From positions 27,958,739 through 28,022,738 of the forward strand of contig JAQNBH010000013.1 in NCBI GenBank assembly GCA_028752905.1: a DNA stretch of 64,000 bases, given 5' to 3'. The DNA is from Cladorhizidae sp. MBARI D1340-BT2 (taxonomy: Eukaryota > Porifera > Demospongiae > Poecilosclerida > Cladorhizidae). Shown in pieces: positions 14,901-29,900 of the stretch (the stretch's first letter is position 1; each line of letters begins with the position of its first letter). A program made the translations under genes and the position numbers. Under the pieces are notes generated by a model. It was not told the DNA's origin. It did no database searches and saw only the letters and a list, made by a program, of their open reading frames with translations.

Positions 14901-17900
14901 TAGTGTAAAAATCACAATTTCTTTGAACCCGCAAAATTTTATGCCATAATAAATCAATATAATATTATTCCATGAGCACACTGAAAATTATTTGGAAATA
15001 CTCAACAACTGGTGAAAATCAGATCGTTCTACAGAAAATCTTAAAATTTGAGGAGTAGCAAATAGTAGTTATTATAGTTCCAAAAATTACTTGGCCTTGT
15101 CAATGGCCTTCAATAGAGTATGAAAGAATTAATGATTATCTTGCCAATACAGAAATAAATGGTCGAAACAAGCTTTAGACAAGGATGTCATTACCTTGTA
15201 CACTTATCATAGGTTTGTGACAGACCTGAAGTGAATTAATTCACAAATGTTATAATCACAACTATGACATGACAACCTTGAACATTGGTTGTCATGGCAG
15301 CCTGACAAATTATATCATAACATGGGTGCTAAATTTTAAATTTCGTGCATTTTTCACACTTTCTAAGGATATTTTATTCTGCCATTTACTACTTAGCAAA
15401 GGATCCAAGGCCATGTATGCCTAATATATAAGTACAAGAAAAAGCTAGATGTGGTGCGGCTGATAATCATATACATGTACACAAAAGGCTGCGATAAGCC
15501 CTACAGAAACACAGAGCATATAGTGCAATATATTTTAAATTGCAAACATTTTAAAGAATACAATGTGATTTATTAAAAATATGTTAACATTGAAGGCTAA
15601 CAGAAATAATAAGCTTCCAGAGTGTATTCTCTTTGCTGTAATTGTGATAAATATACTTGCAGGTAGTGGTAGCAAAGATAATGGTAAAGTCTATAGTATA
15701 GCAAATTCTGAGCAGCCTAGTACATCACTTGCAGTTGAAAGGGACACAGTCTGGGAACAAGGTGTGCTTTGCCAAAACATCACTGATGTAATGCCTAAAT
15801 TTCCAACAGGCAGGTTCAAAACACAGCATGAATGGAGCAGTGTACACAAGGCTTGCAGACAAATTGTTTGACTTCAAGAATATATATTGCTTGCCATAAG
15901 CATTGTTTCCCGCCTGAAGAAACTATAGCTTCACGAGTGCTGGGTGTGTCTTCGCTCTTGCCAGACCTTATTAATTTAAGGGCAGGGTTTTCGTGTCTAG
16001 GATAAAGTCTGAGAAAACTTTGAAAGTTCATCTCCTCAAAATAAACTGTATAGTATTTGCTCATAACAAAGATGATGTTCTGACATCTCTCTGCCTCCCA
16101 TCGCACATATTTCTATTTGTGTGTCCATTGGCTAGCTGATCAGCACACAAGATTGAGTAACACCTTTGGATTTTGGCTCCGGCTCATCAGAAGAGAGGAG
16201 TGACTTAGATAGAAGAAATTCTATCCATGACATTCCAATCACTATTACTAATCGTGATCATCAACTTGATTCTAAAGATGTTTCAAGAGGACTTGTATTC
16301 AGCCACAATGTATATTGACCACTTTACAATGACACTTGCATTCAGCATACCTAGGTGCCAAAGCTGTGTTCACTTCTCTGTACTTCAAATATCCTAGGAG
16401 GGAGATATTTCCAGAACCTAGCTCTCTTCTCTGCCCCACCTAGTGTATCTGCACGAGCCAGAGCTAATTTATAACCTTACCCATTTTATAATTACACATT
16501 TAAATTTATTTCCTTTTTTATTTTCATATTTAAGTAGGTCTATATACGAATATTTATCTTTCCAGATTTATGGTAAATAGTACAAAGTACATAATATATA
16601 CTATGATAGTAATCGGGATTGATTTTACTTGATTTTATATCATGCATTTTGCAAAATACAAACAAAAAGCTGGTGCATATGTTTAAACAGGAAGGTAGCA
16701 GTAGTGGCAGTTAGTTGAGGTTTTCTTTGAAACCCTTTGCACTCAATGGTCTACTCCATTTAAGAAGTTGACAGTCTTGTATTTACAGATTAATGGGTTC
16801 TATAATTTTGGAGGAGATGATATATGGTGCAACTAAGCAATGTGTCCAAGTCTTTTAAAGAAGTACCGTGTGATCCTGATGATACCCAGATGGGCAGGGA
16901 ATGGGTGGCCTTCATTGGTGACTGTAGCTTGCAGATCAACTTCATATCAACTGGTTTTGTTATTTATGATGAATTCTATGGAAACTGTTTGCTAGGAAGG
17001 CTGCATCAAAACTACTCTTCTGATAAAACAATACAGTTGTTGAAATGGTAAGATTCATTGTAGATAGCATCTGAAGAACTTTTGAAATAATGGCCACTAT
17101 TATATTACTCATGAATGTTACCATGCTAGTGAATATTCTAAGCTTTTGGTTTGGTTCTCAAGCTAAACTATTACCAGCAAACTTAATGGAGTCCTCAACT
17201 GATGAAAATTCACCCAACACTCTTGTGTCCAAAACCAAAACAAAAATTAGCATATTTCACATTATTTAAAAGGGCAGACTATTGTAAAAGATATCAACTT
17301 TTTTAATCTTATGTTATCATTATTATTATTAATCTCTGTTCAAACAGTTGCTATACATATCTACTAGCAGTTTTCTAAGTTTTGAAGCCATGAAATGCTC
17401 CACTTCTAAGGTGTGGTGGCTTTTGTCCATGCTAGTTTACTATAGTTTGCTGAAGTAATGTGTAATATATCAGAACCATTCACAACATTGAAATGATCAT
17501 AACTTACAATACCAAAAACAAATTCTTGACTTTCTTGACTTTCGAAAACTGTGAGATCAAAAGGTTTGCAAGAAATCTGTAAAGAAATAAAAAAATTGGC
17601 TTCACAAAACATGTTCTTCATAATAAGCATAATATTTCTATAATATTATGTTAACTACAAAATGCTGTATACTAAAAACCTTTAATGCTGAAAGATTGTT
17701 AAGACAAACTGGTTAAGTGATCCTTATTGTGTCTATAGCTTTGTTAAAATTAAAGGAGCTATTGCATGGAGGTCTGGCATATTACAGGAACTGCTATAAT
17801 GAGATTCATAAAGGAATAATCCCACAAACTAAAGACTCAATGTAAATCACCATAGTATGCTTGCAGAGTTGGTTTATTATTGCTTTGGGGATAGACCACC

Positions 17901-20900
17901 ATAGAGCATGCCATTAAGAGTGTAGTGCAGCTCTCATTGGTGCAGAGTTAGGTTACAATGATCGAGTGGCAGCTAGCTGCAAGTAAACAAATGTTTTCTG
18001 CAAGTATAGGGTAAAGCCAAGAAAGAATCTTTGTATCTCCAACAAAGACAGCATGCACGGTGTACAACTGGAAAGGTCCAACAGCTTTTCTGCAAATCCT
18101 TTTCAAGATATAATGTAAAAAAACACTATCAATATAATTTTCTAGGCCAAGTATGCAGTGAAGAACTGCAGAGAGAGAGATTGGATAGAGAGAATACTCT
18201 ACCCAATGCTGAAGACACCCTCTAAGCAAGTTTTTTATGAAAAATAAGCATAAAACTATTTACCATTCTACAAATGAAATGTAAGCCTTGCTCATTGAGA
18301 ACATCAAGCATAAACTATATATCTATAGAGATATTGGTCATTGCAGGGGGGAATGATAGCAGATAGAGGGAGATGGTGGGCGGAAGGAAGTGATGATGAT
18401 AGGGAAGAGATTACAGTGCAAGAAGAGGTGATGATGGCAAAGGGATAGTGGTGACTGCACAAATGGTTCAGTTGGAGTTTCCCTTTTTCTTCATCTTCAC
18501 TGTGCATTTTAGTTCTATCTAAAATAATAATAAAAATCTACTGAAGATTGCTGAACTAAAAACTAAAACTAAAGAATAAAGTGCCAATAACATATACAGT
18601 ACATAGTGAACATATTTTGTCTCTTTCTCCTTCTTCTTCTCTCTCTCCTTATTTTAATCTCTCTCTTTCTATGTAGATTTGCTGAGGCTGGTTGACAATA
18701 TGACGTAACTCACCACTTCATTTCGTCCTCACCAATCATCCTATCTTCAATTTGTGAACATTCTCCATTTTGTCGAAAGAAGCAAAATGCTAGGAGACGT
18801 TGGAGTAGACCAGAGTTCTAATCCAGCATAAGGTCCAGCATGTCTGACCAATCAAATATGCACCAGTTATACTCATAGATGATGGACGACGAGAAGCTAG
18901 TCGAAGCTGTTCGAGATTTTACCTACCTTTGGCAGATAGGCTCTAGAACATACAAAGATGTTCATGCGAAAGAAAATGCATGGAAGGAGGTAGCTAATAA
19001 GGTAGGCTACTGCATATGGCTAGAGTAGTAAACTGCAGTTTGTGATGTAGAATGAGTAACTTGCCTCTCATGAATGCTTCTCCTCCTCATCGCTTCGGGT
19101 GCACTTTGGGTGGAGTTGCTAGAAAGTGTCGAAGTAACCTTATCGCTAATTAAATTGAATTGTGAACAGAGCAGACGATGGGAAATGAAACGATGAAATG
19201 GAGACGAAATGAGACGAAACGTAACGGTGAGCTAACGTCATATTGTGAACCAGCCTTAACTCTATACACCATGATCATATCTATAGCACTATATGCCTTA
19301 AATAGACTTTAGGAAAAGAGAGAAAAACCTAATGAGACAATTTCAACATTCTACATATAAAAGGTGGTGATCTTAGACATTGGTACAGTGGAACAACTTT
19401 ATTGTGGGACATTTTTATTGTAAAAATGTAACCATAACTCTAGCTACTTTATGCATACCCATTTGCAAGCTCTCTTAATTGCTGTGATTTTCTGGAAACA
19501 ACTTGCTACTTAGGGGTGGATATAACCAGCCCTAGCCTTAGCCCTAGCCACAACTGTGAGATGAGTAAACAAACATCCAAAATGAAGTTTGAATAGCTGT
19601 AGCTTCACACTCATCACAAAAGACATCCAGGTTACAATGGTAAGCCCATTGATGTTACTGTAGCTACAAAGAGATAATTTGAAGGTATTTCCATCTTTGT
19701 TGAACCCCTAGCAATCTTAATCATTTGAGTGCTTGTCATTGTCCTACCAGCTCTCCTCAAGACACTTCTCCATGCTTTAGTACAGTAATCCAAGGGAATA
19801 CAGATGGCAAACATGGAAAGTAAGCACTAATTTTTGCTTTTTTAACTAATTGTCTTCATTTTTTTTTTTTTTGGCCTTGAATTCAAGCTAATTCATTGCA
19901 GTTAGTAGGGAAGAGGGGTTCTGGAATCCATGTGCACTTGCAGAAGTGTAGCTATAAGGATAAGTATATACCCTTTTTAAGCCAGCCCTGTAAAGTCAAC
20001 CTGCATTGTTATAGCATGCAGTTGTTGAATGACCAGGGCTGCAATGCATCAAGCTGAGGATTGGTTGGAACATCAAGTAAAAAAGAAGAAAAGGTTCAAT
20101 ATTGCTATTTGAGAACTTACTTTGGAAGCTGTTATAAGATTTATAGTACAGGACTGTCCTTCAATAGTCACAATCACTTCATTTTTCAACACCGAGTCAA
20201 AATTATGAACCTAAAATATTATACCTTGAAATCAATACTATTATATAACAGTCATACAATGTACTTACGTCAATTATCAGTAATTCTTTTTTGAAGTCGT
20301 AAAACACTCCAGCAAGTTTTGGGTCTTCTTTGACTGATAACTTAAGGCTAGGTTCAGTGAGGCTAGGAGGAGGGGCATTGTCCAGTTTCAATTCGTACAT
20401 GACTCTGTCAGTTCTCTTAGACACAAGTGGAGCTGTACAGGTGAGTGTACTGCTACTCACAACAGTACAGGGAGACTGGGAGGAGAAGAAGTCATTATTA
20501 AAGATGAGTTGAGGATTGCTGGCCACATCAAGATCAGTTCCATTGAAGGTAATGTTAATTCCTCCACTGAATAGAAAAATGAACATCAGAAAATGCTAAA
20601 CAGAACACACACACATTCCCCTTACCTTCGAATAGTAAACTGTGGCTTAATGGAGGTGTACCTTGGGTTGTTCCGATAGCTAAACTGAACCGCAGGATCA
20701 GATATAATCTGATTATCAATCTGCACCACCACATCACCAGGATATCCTGGTGTAGAAGTGATACCTGGAGTGGTGCAAGTGATCCTTGTGGCACTCCTAG
20801 ACCTATGTCAATTAAACACATGCATCAGAAGATTACTCGACAGTCTGAATACCACCCAACACCCACAAAGGGCAACTGTCTTAAAAACATTTTGTTTTCT

Positions 20901-23900
20901 AAACCAGTAGCGTTTTTCAGAAACTATGAATAGAATTTGTTAGCTAAAGATAGAGCTTTTATGGGTTTTAAATTGATTTGAGAGATAACATTATTCGGTG
21001 AATAACAGGGGAATAGTTGAGGCTATAACAAAGCTCTCTCCAAGATCACATCAATAGAGGTTCAAACTTTTTTTTGGGTGGCTCAAGAATTCTGTTACAA
21101 AATAACTCAAACTGACATGGTTGGTGTTCCAATTTTCTAATGAGTAGATTATGATTTTTTTAAATCATGGGACATTTCCATATTTTGTTGTAATCAAAAG
21201 TTAGAGTTATAGAGCAAAGAAAGATTATATAAAAAGTTTGAAGTATATGTAAGAACAGATTGAGTTACTTTGTAGGGGGGAGTACTTTTGTTTTGTATAT
21301 ACTCTTTCAAGATAATACTGTCAATTTTTTCATATCTAACTTTTTTTTAACTCTTTCTTTGCTCTAGATTTTAAAAAAAACTCTAACCTTTTGATTTCGG
21401 CAAAACATAGGAATGTTCAATGATTTTGAAGAGGGCAACCTCTTCCGAGTCATAATTATCACATTATATTCATTTTGCACCTCTTAGGTACAACTTAAGT
21501 TGATGTTTTATCTTGTAAAAGGAGACTTCAGCTATATACCCAGAAAAAAGTTTGAGCCCTATTGTTATACTGATCTTCGAGAGTGATTTGTCGCGAGTCA
21601 ATGAATGACCTCAACTATTTTGTCTGTTAGTCACCTAATAATGTCCCCACCCTCTCATATTATATACCATTTTAAAGCCCTTCAAAATTATATCCATGTG
21701 TTCTATGACAAAATTAGAAAACATAACCTTTTTAAGGCGTTTGACCTTTAGTCTCCGACTACTGATTTCATACTACCTCAAACTTTATTATTCCACTCAC
21801 ACATCACTGCACTCCGGTCCTGAGATTCCTTTCACTCTGACAGTAGCAGAATTCCCAATGTTGAGATTAGTGCCACTGATAGTCAACACACTGCCTCCTG
21901 CTATGGGGCCAAAAGTTGGCTCCACATTAATCACTGTAGCTTCTACAAATTTGTATGGTAAAGATATGGCAGAGTGCTGAACAATCACTGGATAACTTCC
22001 TGCTGCTGTGGCTCCAGTTTCACAGAGAACCTGTCTTCCTGAGATATAGTCTCTGTTTAGTGGAATACATGCAATATTATTGATAAGGATGCCACTAGGA
22101 GAGTTAAAATCAGTCAAGGAGATTCCAAGGTCAATTCCAATGATGGTAATGATGGTACCTCCTTCAGTTGGGCCAGAGTTTGGGAAGATGCTAATAACAT
22201 TTTGGATTGGACACTGCTTAACATCAGTGAGGATTGGAGACGTGCTGCACTCCTCATAGATGGAGCATTGGGATGATGTACTCAAACACCAGCCACACAT
22301 GAAGTCAGACTTGTCTCTGGTACTAACACAGGAGTTACAATCCATAGCTTTTACTCGACAGTCGTACAAAGTGACTGGATTTTGATACAAACTGAAGTCA
22401 TTACCAAAGAAAAAACACAAAGTGAAACTCACCACTAATAAAATTGAGAGAATCTATCAGATGGTTTATATCAGCTGAATTAGACCAGGTTATGCCAAGT
22501 TCCGCCACTTCAGTGGCACCAGTTATCTTCAGCTACAAAGTATATGAGCACAAACAATGAGCAATGAATACGATTATGAAAAATTATTACAATATACACA
22601 CCACCTGATTAGAGTTAACTTGACATGTGATAATTGTGTCATCAATCCTAGTAGCCTTTACAGGTTTTCTTCCTATGAGGCACATGTAGCTGAACCCAGA
22701 CACCTGTACACACCGTGAATGATATTTCACTTGAGTTAAAACATGTCAAAGGTTCTGTGTTAACCATAGGAGGAAGATTTCTGGTAGTGAGTTGGAGTGC
22801 AGTGGCTATTCTGACAGTAAGGGTATAATTTGAGTTTCCATCCTTCAGGTCCAGCAGAGGACACACATCCTGGAATATCTGCCGTCCACTCAGCTATGGA
22901 GGAAAAATCAAGTTGTGCTGGCAATAGACACATAAAATGTACAGTTGAGGTCAAATTTAAAAAATTTCACTCCGCATTATGCCATCCATAAATGGGGCAA
23001 CTTCGAGGGGGGAAAATTCAAGAAAATGGCAATATCTGGGGGTGTGGTTGTTCCTGCTTTAAAAAAGGAATGATGACGATTGATGCAGTGAACAGAAAAC
23101 TAACCTTCAGACTTGTGTATTCATGCTGAATTAGAGTAGGCCTTGATATTGTAACACAGCCGAGTCACTATCTAATTTGAGTAGCTCTCAACATAGTGAC
23201 TACTGACTGAATGTTTAACTAATTTAGTCTCAACATCTCTAGTGCCAACACATGATTATGGCTAACTCCTGACATTGTCAAAGCTGACCAGCTGCTTGAC
23301 TGCCATAGCCTTCAACAATGCTACACAATTGACTGACAGTAACTCACAACTAGAGATATAAAGCGCTCAAATATAACTAAGTGATGACATGGAATACCCC
23401 AGATGTAGATGTAGAAATGCTGGATGGCTGCAATAATGCAACAATACCCAGATATTCTTTCTCCACTGGAACACATCAACATTCTTGTGGAAGTAATTTT
23501 CAAGACAAAAAGGCCACTGGGTGGTCAGCCCCTTCATTATCAATTTGGCTGAGGATTGCACCTAGGCTTGGTCACTGGTATCAGTGTGCAGTAAGAACGA
23601 TCTATCAAAGTGAGGTGTGTAGAATACTGGTTCCTGGCATAGGGCTGTATTGAGTAGATCCAAAGCACACTGGATTTCAGGATCCGGTTAATTACCTTGG
23701 GAGTAGCTGCCTTGGTGAGATCCGATAAGGGAGCGGAGATTGAGGCCATTAGATGAAGTGTCTGTAATACCCGGTGAGACCCAAGAATTTGTCTGGGATC
23801 GTCGAAAATTGAGGACTGCCTCAATCTTCCCTTTCTCCATGGCCACCTCCCCCTAGCCAATTACATCCTAGGTATGAACATGTTGGCATTACAAAATTAA

Positions 23901-26900
23901 ATAAACTTCTCTGCACAAAGAATCAACCTAGCTGTTTGGATGACATCCAGTGTTCATCATAGATAGTCGCCCCATGGATCACTGAAAATGATAAGATAGG
24001 GCAGTATATATACTTGAAATCCATCTAGAAGGTAGTCCATTAGATGCTGAAATGTAGTAGGAGCTCTTTTTAGCCCAAACAACATCATCACACACCTATA
24101 CTTCCTGAAGGGCGTAACAAATGCTGCCTTGTTTCTGTGTTTTTGTCAACAGGTACCTGGTAATACCCTTTTGTACCATCGAGGGTCGATAGATACTTTG
24201 TATGTCCAACTTTGTTAATGAGGTGACTCACATGGAACATCCAGTAGTGGTTATGGCATCAATTGAATCAATGGTAGTGGACACAAATTCTAACTAAACC
24301 ATCTTTCTTATAGACAGTGTTGATGGGGAAACTCCACTGACTTTTTCATGGGATTCAATCTAGCAGCCCGTGCATCATCTTCCCAGGCTTTGGCTATTCT
24401 ATATATGGAGCTTATCATAAATTGACCAGTGTTGATGGAATGTCTAGCTTCTGTTATATGTCTGGGTGTGTCACTGAAGAGGTGTGGTCACTCTGTTGTG
24501 CCTGAGGTAGGTGGAGTTGGCTGCTGGTTATCGGATTTCCATCTTGACGAAGTACCAGAGTAACAACATTGACCAAGTCATCATTGTCCGCAGAAATGAT
24601 GGTGACTGCTAGCACAGCTGCTCTCGGGCTATTCCAAGGAGTGAACATACTAATTTAGAACTGGCATTTTTGCTTCTTGTGGTCACTATGTTCAATGCAT
24701 ATAACACAGAAGAAGAAATTTGTCGGGTAAAAGAGTACGGTCCCTGCCATTAACAGAGAGTCAACCTTCTCTTCCTCCTTAGCTTCTTATCTTTTTTTTG
24801 CAGTTTCAGGGGCAGAAACAATGCAGGCTACTGTCATGAAGTAGACGGTTTATTAGTCCGCCACACAAGTGCAGGGACACTCCCATTTTACAACAGTTCC
24901 TAGCCGTCCTATGCCCTCTCACTGTTACCCATGACGACATCCTTTGGGAACTGCTTTCTGTGGGTCATTGCTGTACCTGTTATCCTCATCTCCTTGGGCT
25001 ACAGGAAGCGCTCCACTAGCTGGAGATATGTACACAATCTGTCAGTGTACAGGATATGGTTCTGGTCTGTGTGGTATTCAACCATGGAGACACCCAGGTG
25101 TGACCAGGCTCAGTATAGACCTCAGCTATAAAAGTGAGGTGTCTGGGACAGTTCATAGGTCGAGTCATTCAAGGCAGCCACAAATGATTTGAACTATTTG
25201 AGGTGTGGTTAGTCTATCCCATACCAAACCTGTTCTCTACCCACATGCATGCTCAACAATTGCAGACTTCCCTTTATTATACTTTCTACAGGCATCTTGA
25301 TGTTCTTTCACTATGGTCTCCAGTCTTCTGATGATTTCTCCTAAGTAGGATTTCCCACAGCTACAAGGGATGAGGTAGACAACACATGAGTGCATTTTAG
25401 CTGGTAAAACATCCTTCACTCTGCTCAGTTGTGTCCTCAGAGTTCTTCCCGATCTGAAGACGACTCTGATGTTGAACTTCCTGCAGACCCTCCTGTTGTC
25501 TTCACTCGTCGCTGCTGCATAGGGAATCAATACCATAGGATCCTTCTTTTTAGACCCCTCATTGCCTGTACTAGTGTACTCATCTTCCTTTCTTCATTTA
25601 GATGTATCTGCAGATGAAAGGTTGATGAAGGCTTGCAGATAACCATTCCCTTATTCAAGTGATGTTCATCCTTCCAAAGGTCCTCCTTCTCAATAACTAC
25701 TCTTCTGCTCTATCATACAAGCTCTTCACCACTCCTCTTCTGACATGGATAGGATGATAGAATCTATAATCTAGGTACCGGTTGGTATGCGTGGGTTTCC
25801 TGTAAATGGTTGCAGTAAGCCTTCCATCTTCCTTCCTGTATAGGTGACAATCGAGAAAGGGCAACGATCCATCTACTTCAAGCTCCATGGTAAACTTTAT
25901 GGATGGCCTGATGTTGTTCAGATGGTCCAACAACTCCTGCTCACTTCCCTTCTTCACAATGCAGAAGGTATTATCCACATATCTCTTCCAAACCCTTGTC
26001 TTCAGTGGGGCAGTTGTGAGTGCCAATTACTCAAAGAATTCCATAGAAAGGTTGGCTACCACTGAAGATACTGGAGAGCCCATTGCTGCAACCTCTTTCT
26101 GCTCGTAGTATTTTTCTTGATACCTGAAGTAGGTGGATTTCAGGAACAACTACAACAGTTCAGAAATCCAGTCAGCATCTAGTGAAGTCCTCTCACGCAA
26201 GCTCTCATCTTTCGTCATTACAAAAATTATTCCATAGCCTCATCAATAGAAATATTGGTAAAAAGAGAGGAAACTTCAAAACTGACAAATCCTGTGCCAA
26301 AATTCACCTTGAATACATTTGATAAATTTCCCAGAAAATCTTTGATATATGTACTCGTATTTACAGTTAAGGCAATAAGGCAAGGGTTAGGACTATAGTT
26401 AGGGTTAGGGCGAGGACTATGATTAGGGTTAGGGCTAGGTTTGGTGATAGGTGTACTGTAAGAGTTGAAAAGTTCTTTCAGGAGTGTAAAATTTCGGCAA
26501 TGCATTACATAGTGGATGTCTTTGTTGTACATGCAACAGGACCTCAGACTTCTATACTAGTCTACATCTCCCCTACATTAGCTGGTTCCAACCACTTACC
26601 TCTTCATGAATTGACCACTCTTATTTTATCATATTATTATTATAAAAATATTCTCAATGATCTCTCAGTTGACATAATAATATTATAATCACCTTCTCAA
26701 CAATCAACTTCCACTCGACGTTTCGACTAGATGCTCTAGCCTTCATCACGAATAATGAGACATTAAAGCTTGCTTGAGCCTGCTATACCAGTAGCTAGCT
26801 ATCCACCATGTGCCAGCACATACCTAGCATGTGCACTGGATGTTAAATAAATAAATAAATATAGAAAAAATGGACAATTTTTATAAATAAATAAATAAAC

Positions 26901-29900
26901 AAACACAAACAAACAAACAAACAAACAACAACATATATATATTACAGTATATATATATTTTTAAAAAAGCTCTACCTGGAAAATTAAAAATTAAATTAAA
27001 ATTAGCCATCAATCAATCAATAAATTAAAAGATAAAAATAAAAATAAATTAAATTTATATATATACAGGGGTTCATACAGGATTTACAGTTGGGGGGGGG
27101 GAAACTGAAAACATTTGGCATTTACATGATGGGCGTGTGTAAGCAAACACCAAGTAGGGGGGGGTCTGGGGGCGCATATTTTTGCAAAATCGATGCTCTC
27201 AGATTGATTCTGAGACATTTTGAGGACTAGCACATGGACAGAACATTCTAGATTATGACACAATTGCATCTTGCCATGGCAAGATGCAATTGTGTCATAA
27301 TCTAGTAGAATGTTCTGTCCATGTGCTGTGGTTAGCTTTCCTAATTATAGTGTGATTAAATCTACACTACAATTAGGAAAGCTAACCACAGAATAACAGT
27401 ACATGGACAGAACATTCTAGATTAACACATGATTGAACTGTGACACAGAATATTCTAGATTTATTCACAATTTTGTATAGAAAGTGCAAATGCTTCAGCT
27501 AGTAGTATTCTGCAACTAAATACGACCCAGAGAAATACAAACCTACACAAATGGACCTCAGGAACTTTTTTACCAGAAAGCAAGTGCGTGCTGGGTCTAG
27601 TAGAGATTCTGAGGACAACAAAGATGTAGTCCCAACTAGTAATGCCTTGACTTCCACCAATTCCGAAGCATCAGTAGGTAGATCAGTGTATTCCAAAGCA
27701 CAGAAGAGGAAACTCTACAAAGCCAGGCTCAGCTACAAGAAGGAGTGGGAGCAGAAATATCCTTGTGTATACTGCGATGATCCTAAGCAGGGCATGTTCT
27801 GCAAGCTCTGCCAGAAGCGAGGAAATGCACCTTCTACAGCCATGGGTGCATGGACCACTTGGGGAATTCAGGATTGGAATAACGCTACTGAACAACTCAA
27901 GGAACACAGCCAGTTAAAATGGCACAGAGATGTTGTCATCCATGCTCGAATGGCAGAACAAGGAAAGGAGCAGAGTGTCCTACAACTGCAATGTTCAGCA
28001 GCTGCTAAGGAGGCTGAAGAAAGGGGAGCAAAGAACAGAAACATAGTGCTTAAGCTTTTGAGATCTATATATTTTCTTGCCAAAAATCGCCTGCCCCTTA
28101 CAACCACATTCGATCCCTTGGTCCAGTTGCAAATTGCAAATGGAGATGAACTTCTCCAGCAACATGTCAAAGAGCGGCCACAAAATGTTCAGTACACATC
28201 AAATTTTTTTTGCAGTGATGCTTTTATAGGCCATCAATAGCTGGCTAGATAGGAAGCTAATTGAGAGCTTAATACCAAGCCCATACTTCTCTGCGTTAGC
28301 TGATGAGTGTGTAGATATTAGTATTAGAGAAGAGCTGTCATCTGTTGTCGGTGCATTGTAAATGGAAAACCAGTGGAGCACTTCCTTACAGTGCTCCACA
28401 TATGTGCCCAAGATGCTGCTACCATTTCAGACACAATCAGCTCCTTCCTTGAGTCGAAGAACCTGGACTATCGTAAACTATTATGCCAAGGTTATGATGG
28501 AGCAGCCACCTTTGCCAGAGAACGCAATGGAGTTCAAAAAGGGATGCGAACTCTAGCTGCACATTCCTTTTACATTCACTGTGCCTGCCACAGACTTCAA
28601 CTAGCAAGCATGCAAGCTGCTAACAGTGTTCCAGAGATCAAGAAGATGTTTTGGAAATATATGGAAGCTCTTCTTCTACTCACCCAAGAAAGCAGAATCT
28701 CTTAAAGCAGTCCAGTCTGTCCTCAAGATACCTGAGCTAAGATTGTGAAGCCTAGTGATACCAGACTCACACCAATGCTGTGTACAGGCTATTTACCGAG
28801 AGCTTCCTGCCCTTATCGTCACCCAACAACAGCTGTATGAGACATCAGGTGATGCTGAAGCATACGCTATTGGTGTTCCCCTTGCTACTTACACTGGAGT
28901 TGCTAGTATCGTGTTCCTGTCAGAAGTTCTGGATATCCTGGCAAGGATGAATGTTTCGATGCATGGTACTTCTGAAAATCACGACGTAACTCGAGCATCT
29001 AAAGGACGAAAGAAGTGAGTGGTTGGGTTCAGTCGATTCTGAAATATCTCTGTTGAAGGAAAAACACGATATAACACTCGGCACACATGGATCTGCACGA
29101 AGCCGTTGGTCTTCTATCACAACCACAGCCAAGTATCGAACTCTAGTTGCAATTCTATATGTCGATTCCCTTCTTCTAAATATCGATTTACTGATAAAGC
29201 CATGAAGATTGTTACTGCCATGTCCATATTCAGTCCCTCCCTGCTACCCGCTGAAGCATGCTTACCATCATACGGCAGCGAGCAAATCAATATTCTTGCA
29301 GAGTTCTATGGAAAAGAAGCAGAGGTTGAGTATACGGGAACAACTTACACTTCACCTCCATTGCTTGATGGCGATGAGCTTCTTTCAGAGTGGAAGATAT
29401 TTAGATGAGCTTTGCTAGTGGAGAAAAGGGCAATAATGGAATGTAAAGAAGAGTCGGTATCTCCTAGCAGCATGCAAGAAATCCTGGACGAGATGAACAA
29501 GTCACATACGTACTGAGGAATTTTCCCTGAAACGTGGAAGGTATTGAACATTACAATGGCACTTCCTGTTGGCACAGCAACAGTAGAGGTTGATTAAAAA
29601 TCGCCTACGCAGTCGTCTATCTGACTCAAACCTAGAACATTTAATGCAAATTAGTATAGAGGATCCTCCACTGACCGATGTCGACATTTTTAAAACAGAA
29701 AAATAGATGCATTTTACTTTAATTTAGTACTACTGAACTCACTTTATTGTAATTTTCACCATACATTATTGTATATCTTCGCTTATATATAATAAATTGT
29801 TCATGCATAATTATTATAATTCTATTACTGTTGATCATCTTTGAATTTGCTATTGCTTCTACGTTCCCTTCTCTGTACTGCTCTTTTTTTCCGTTACTGT

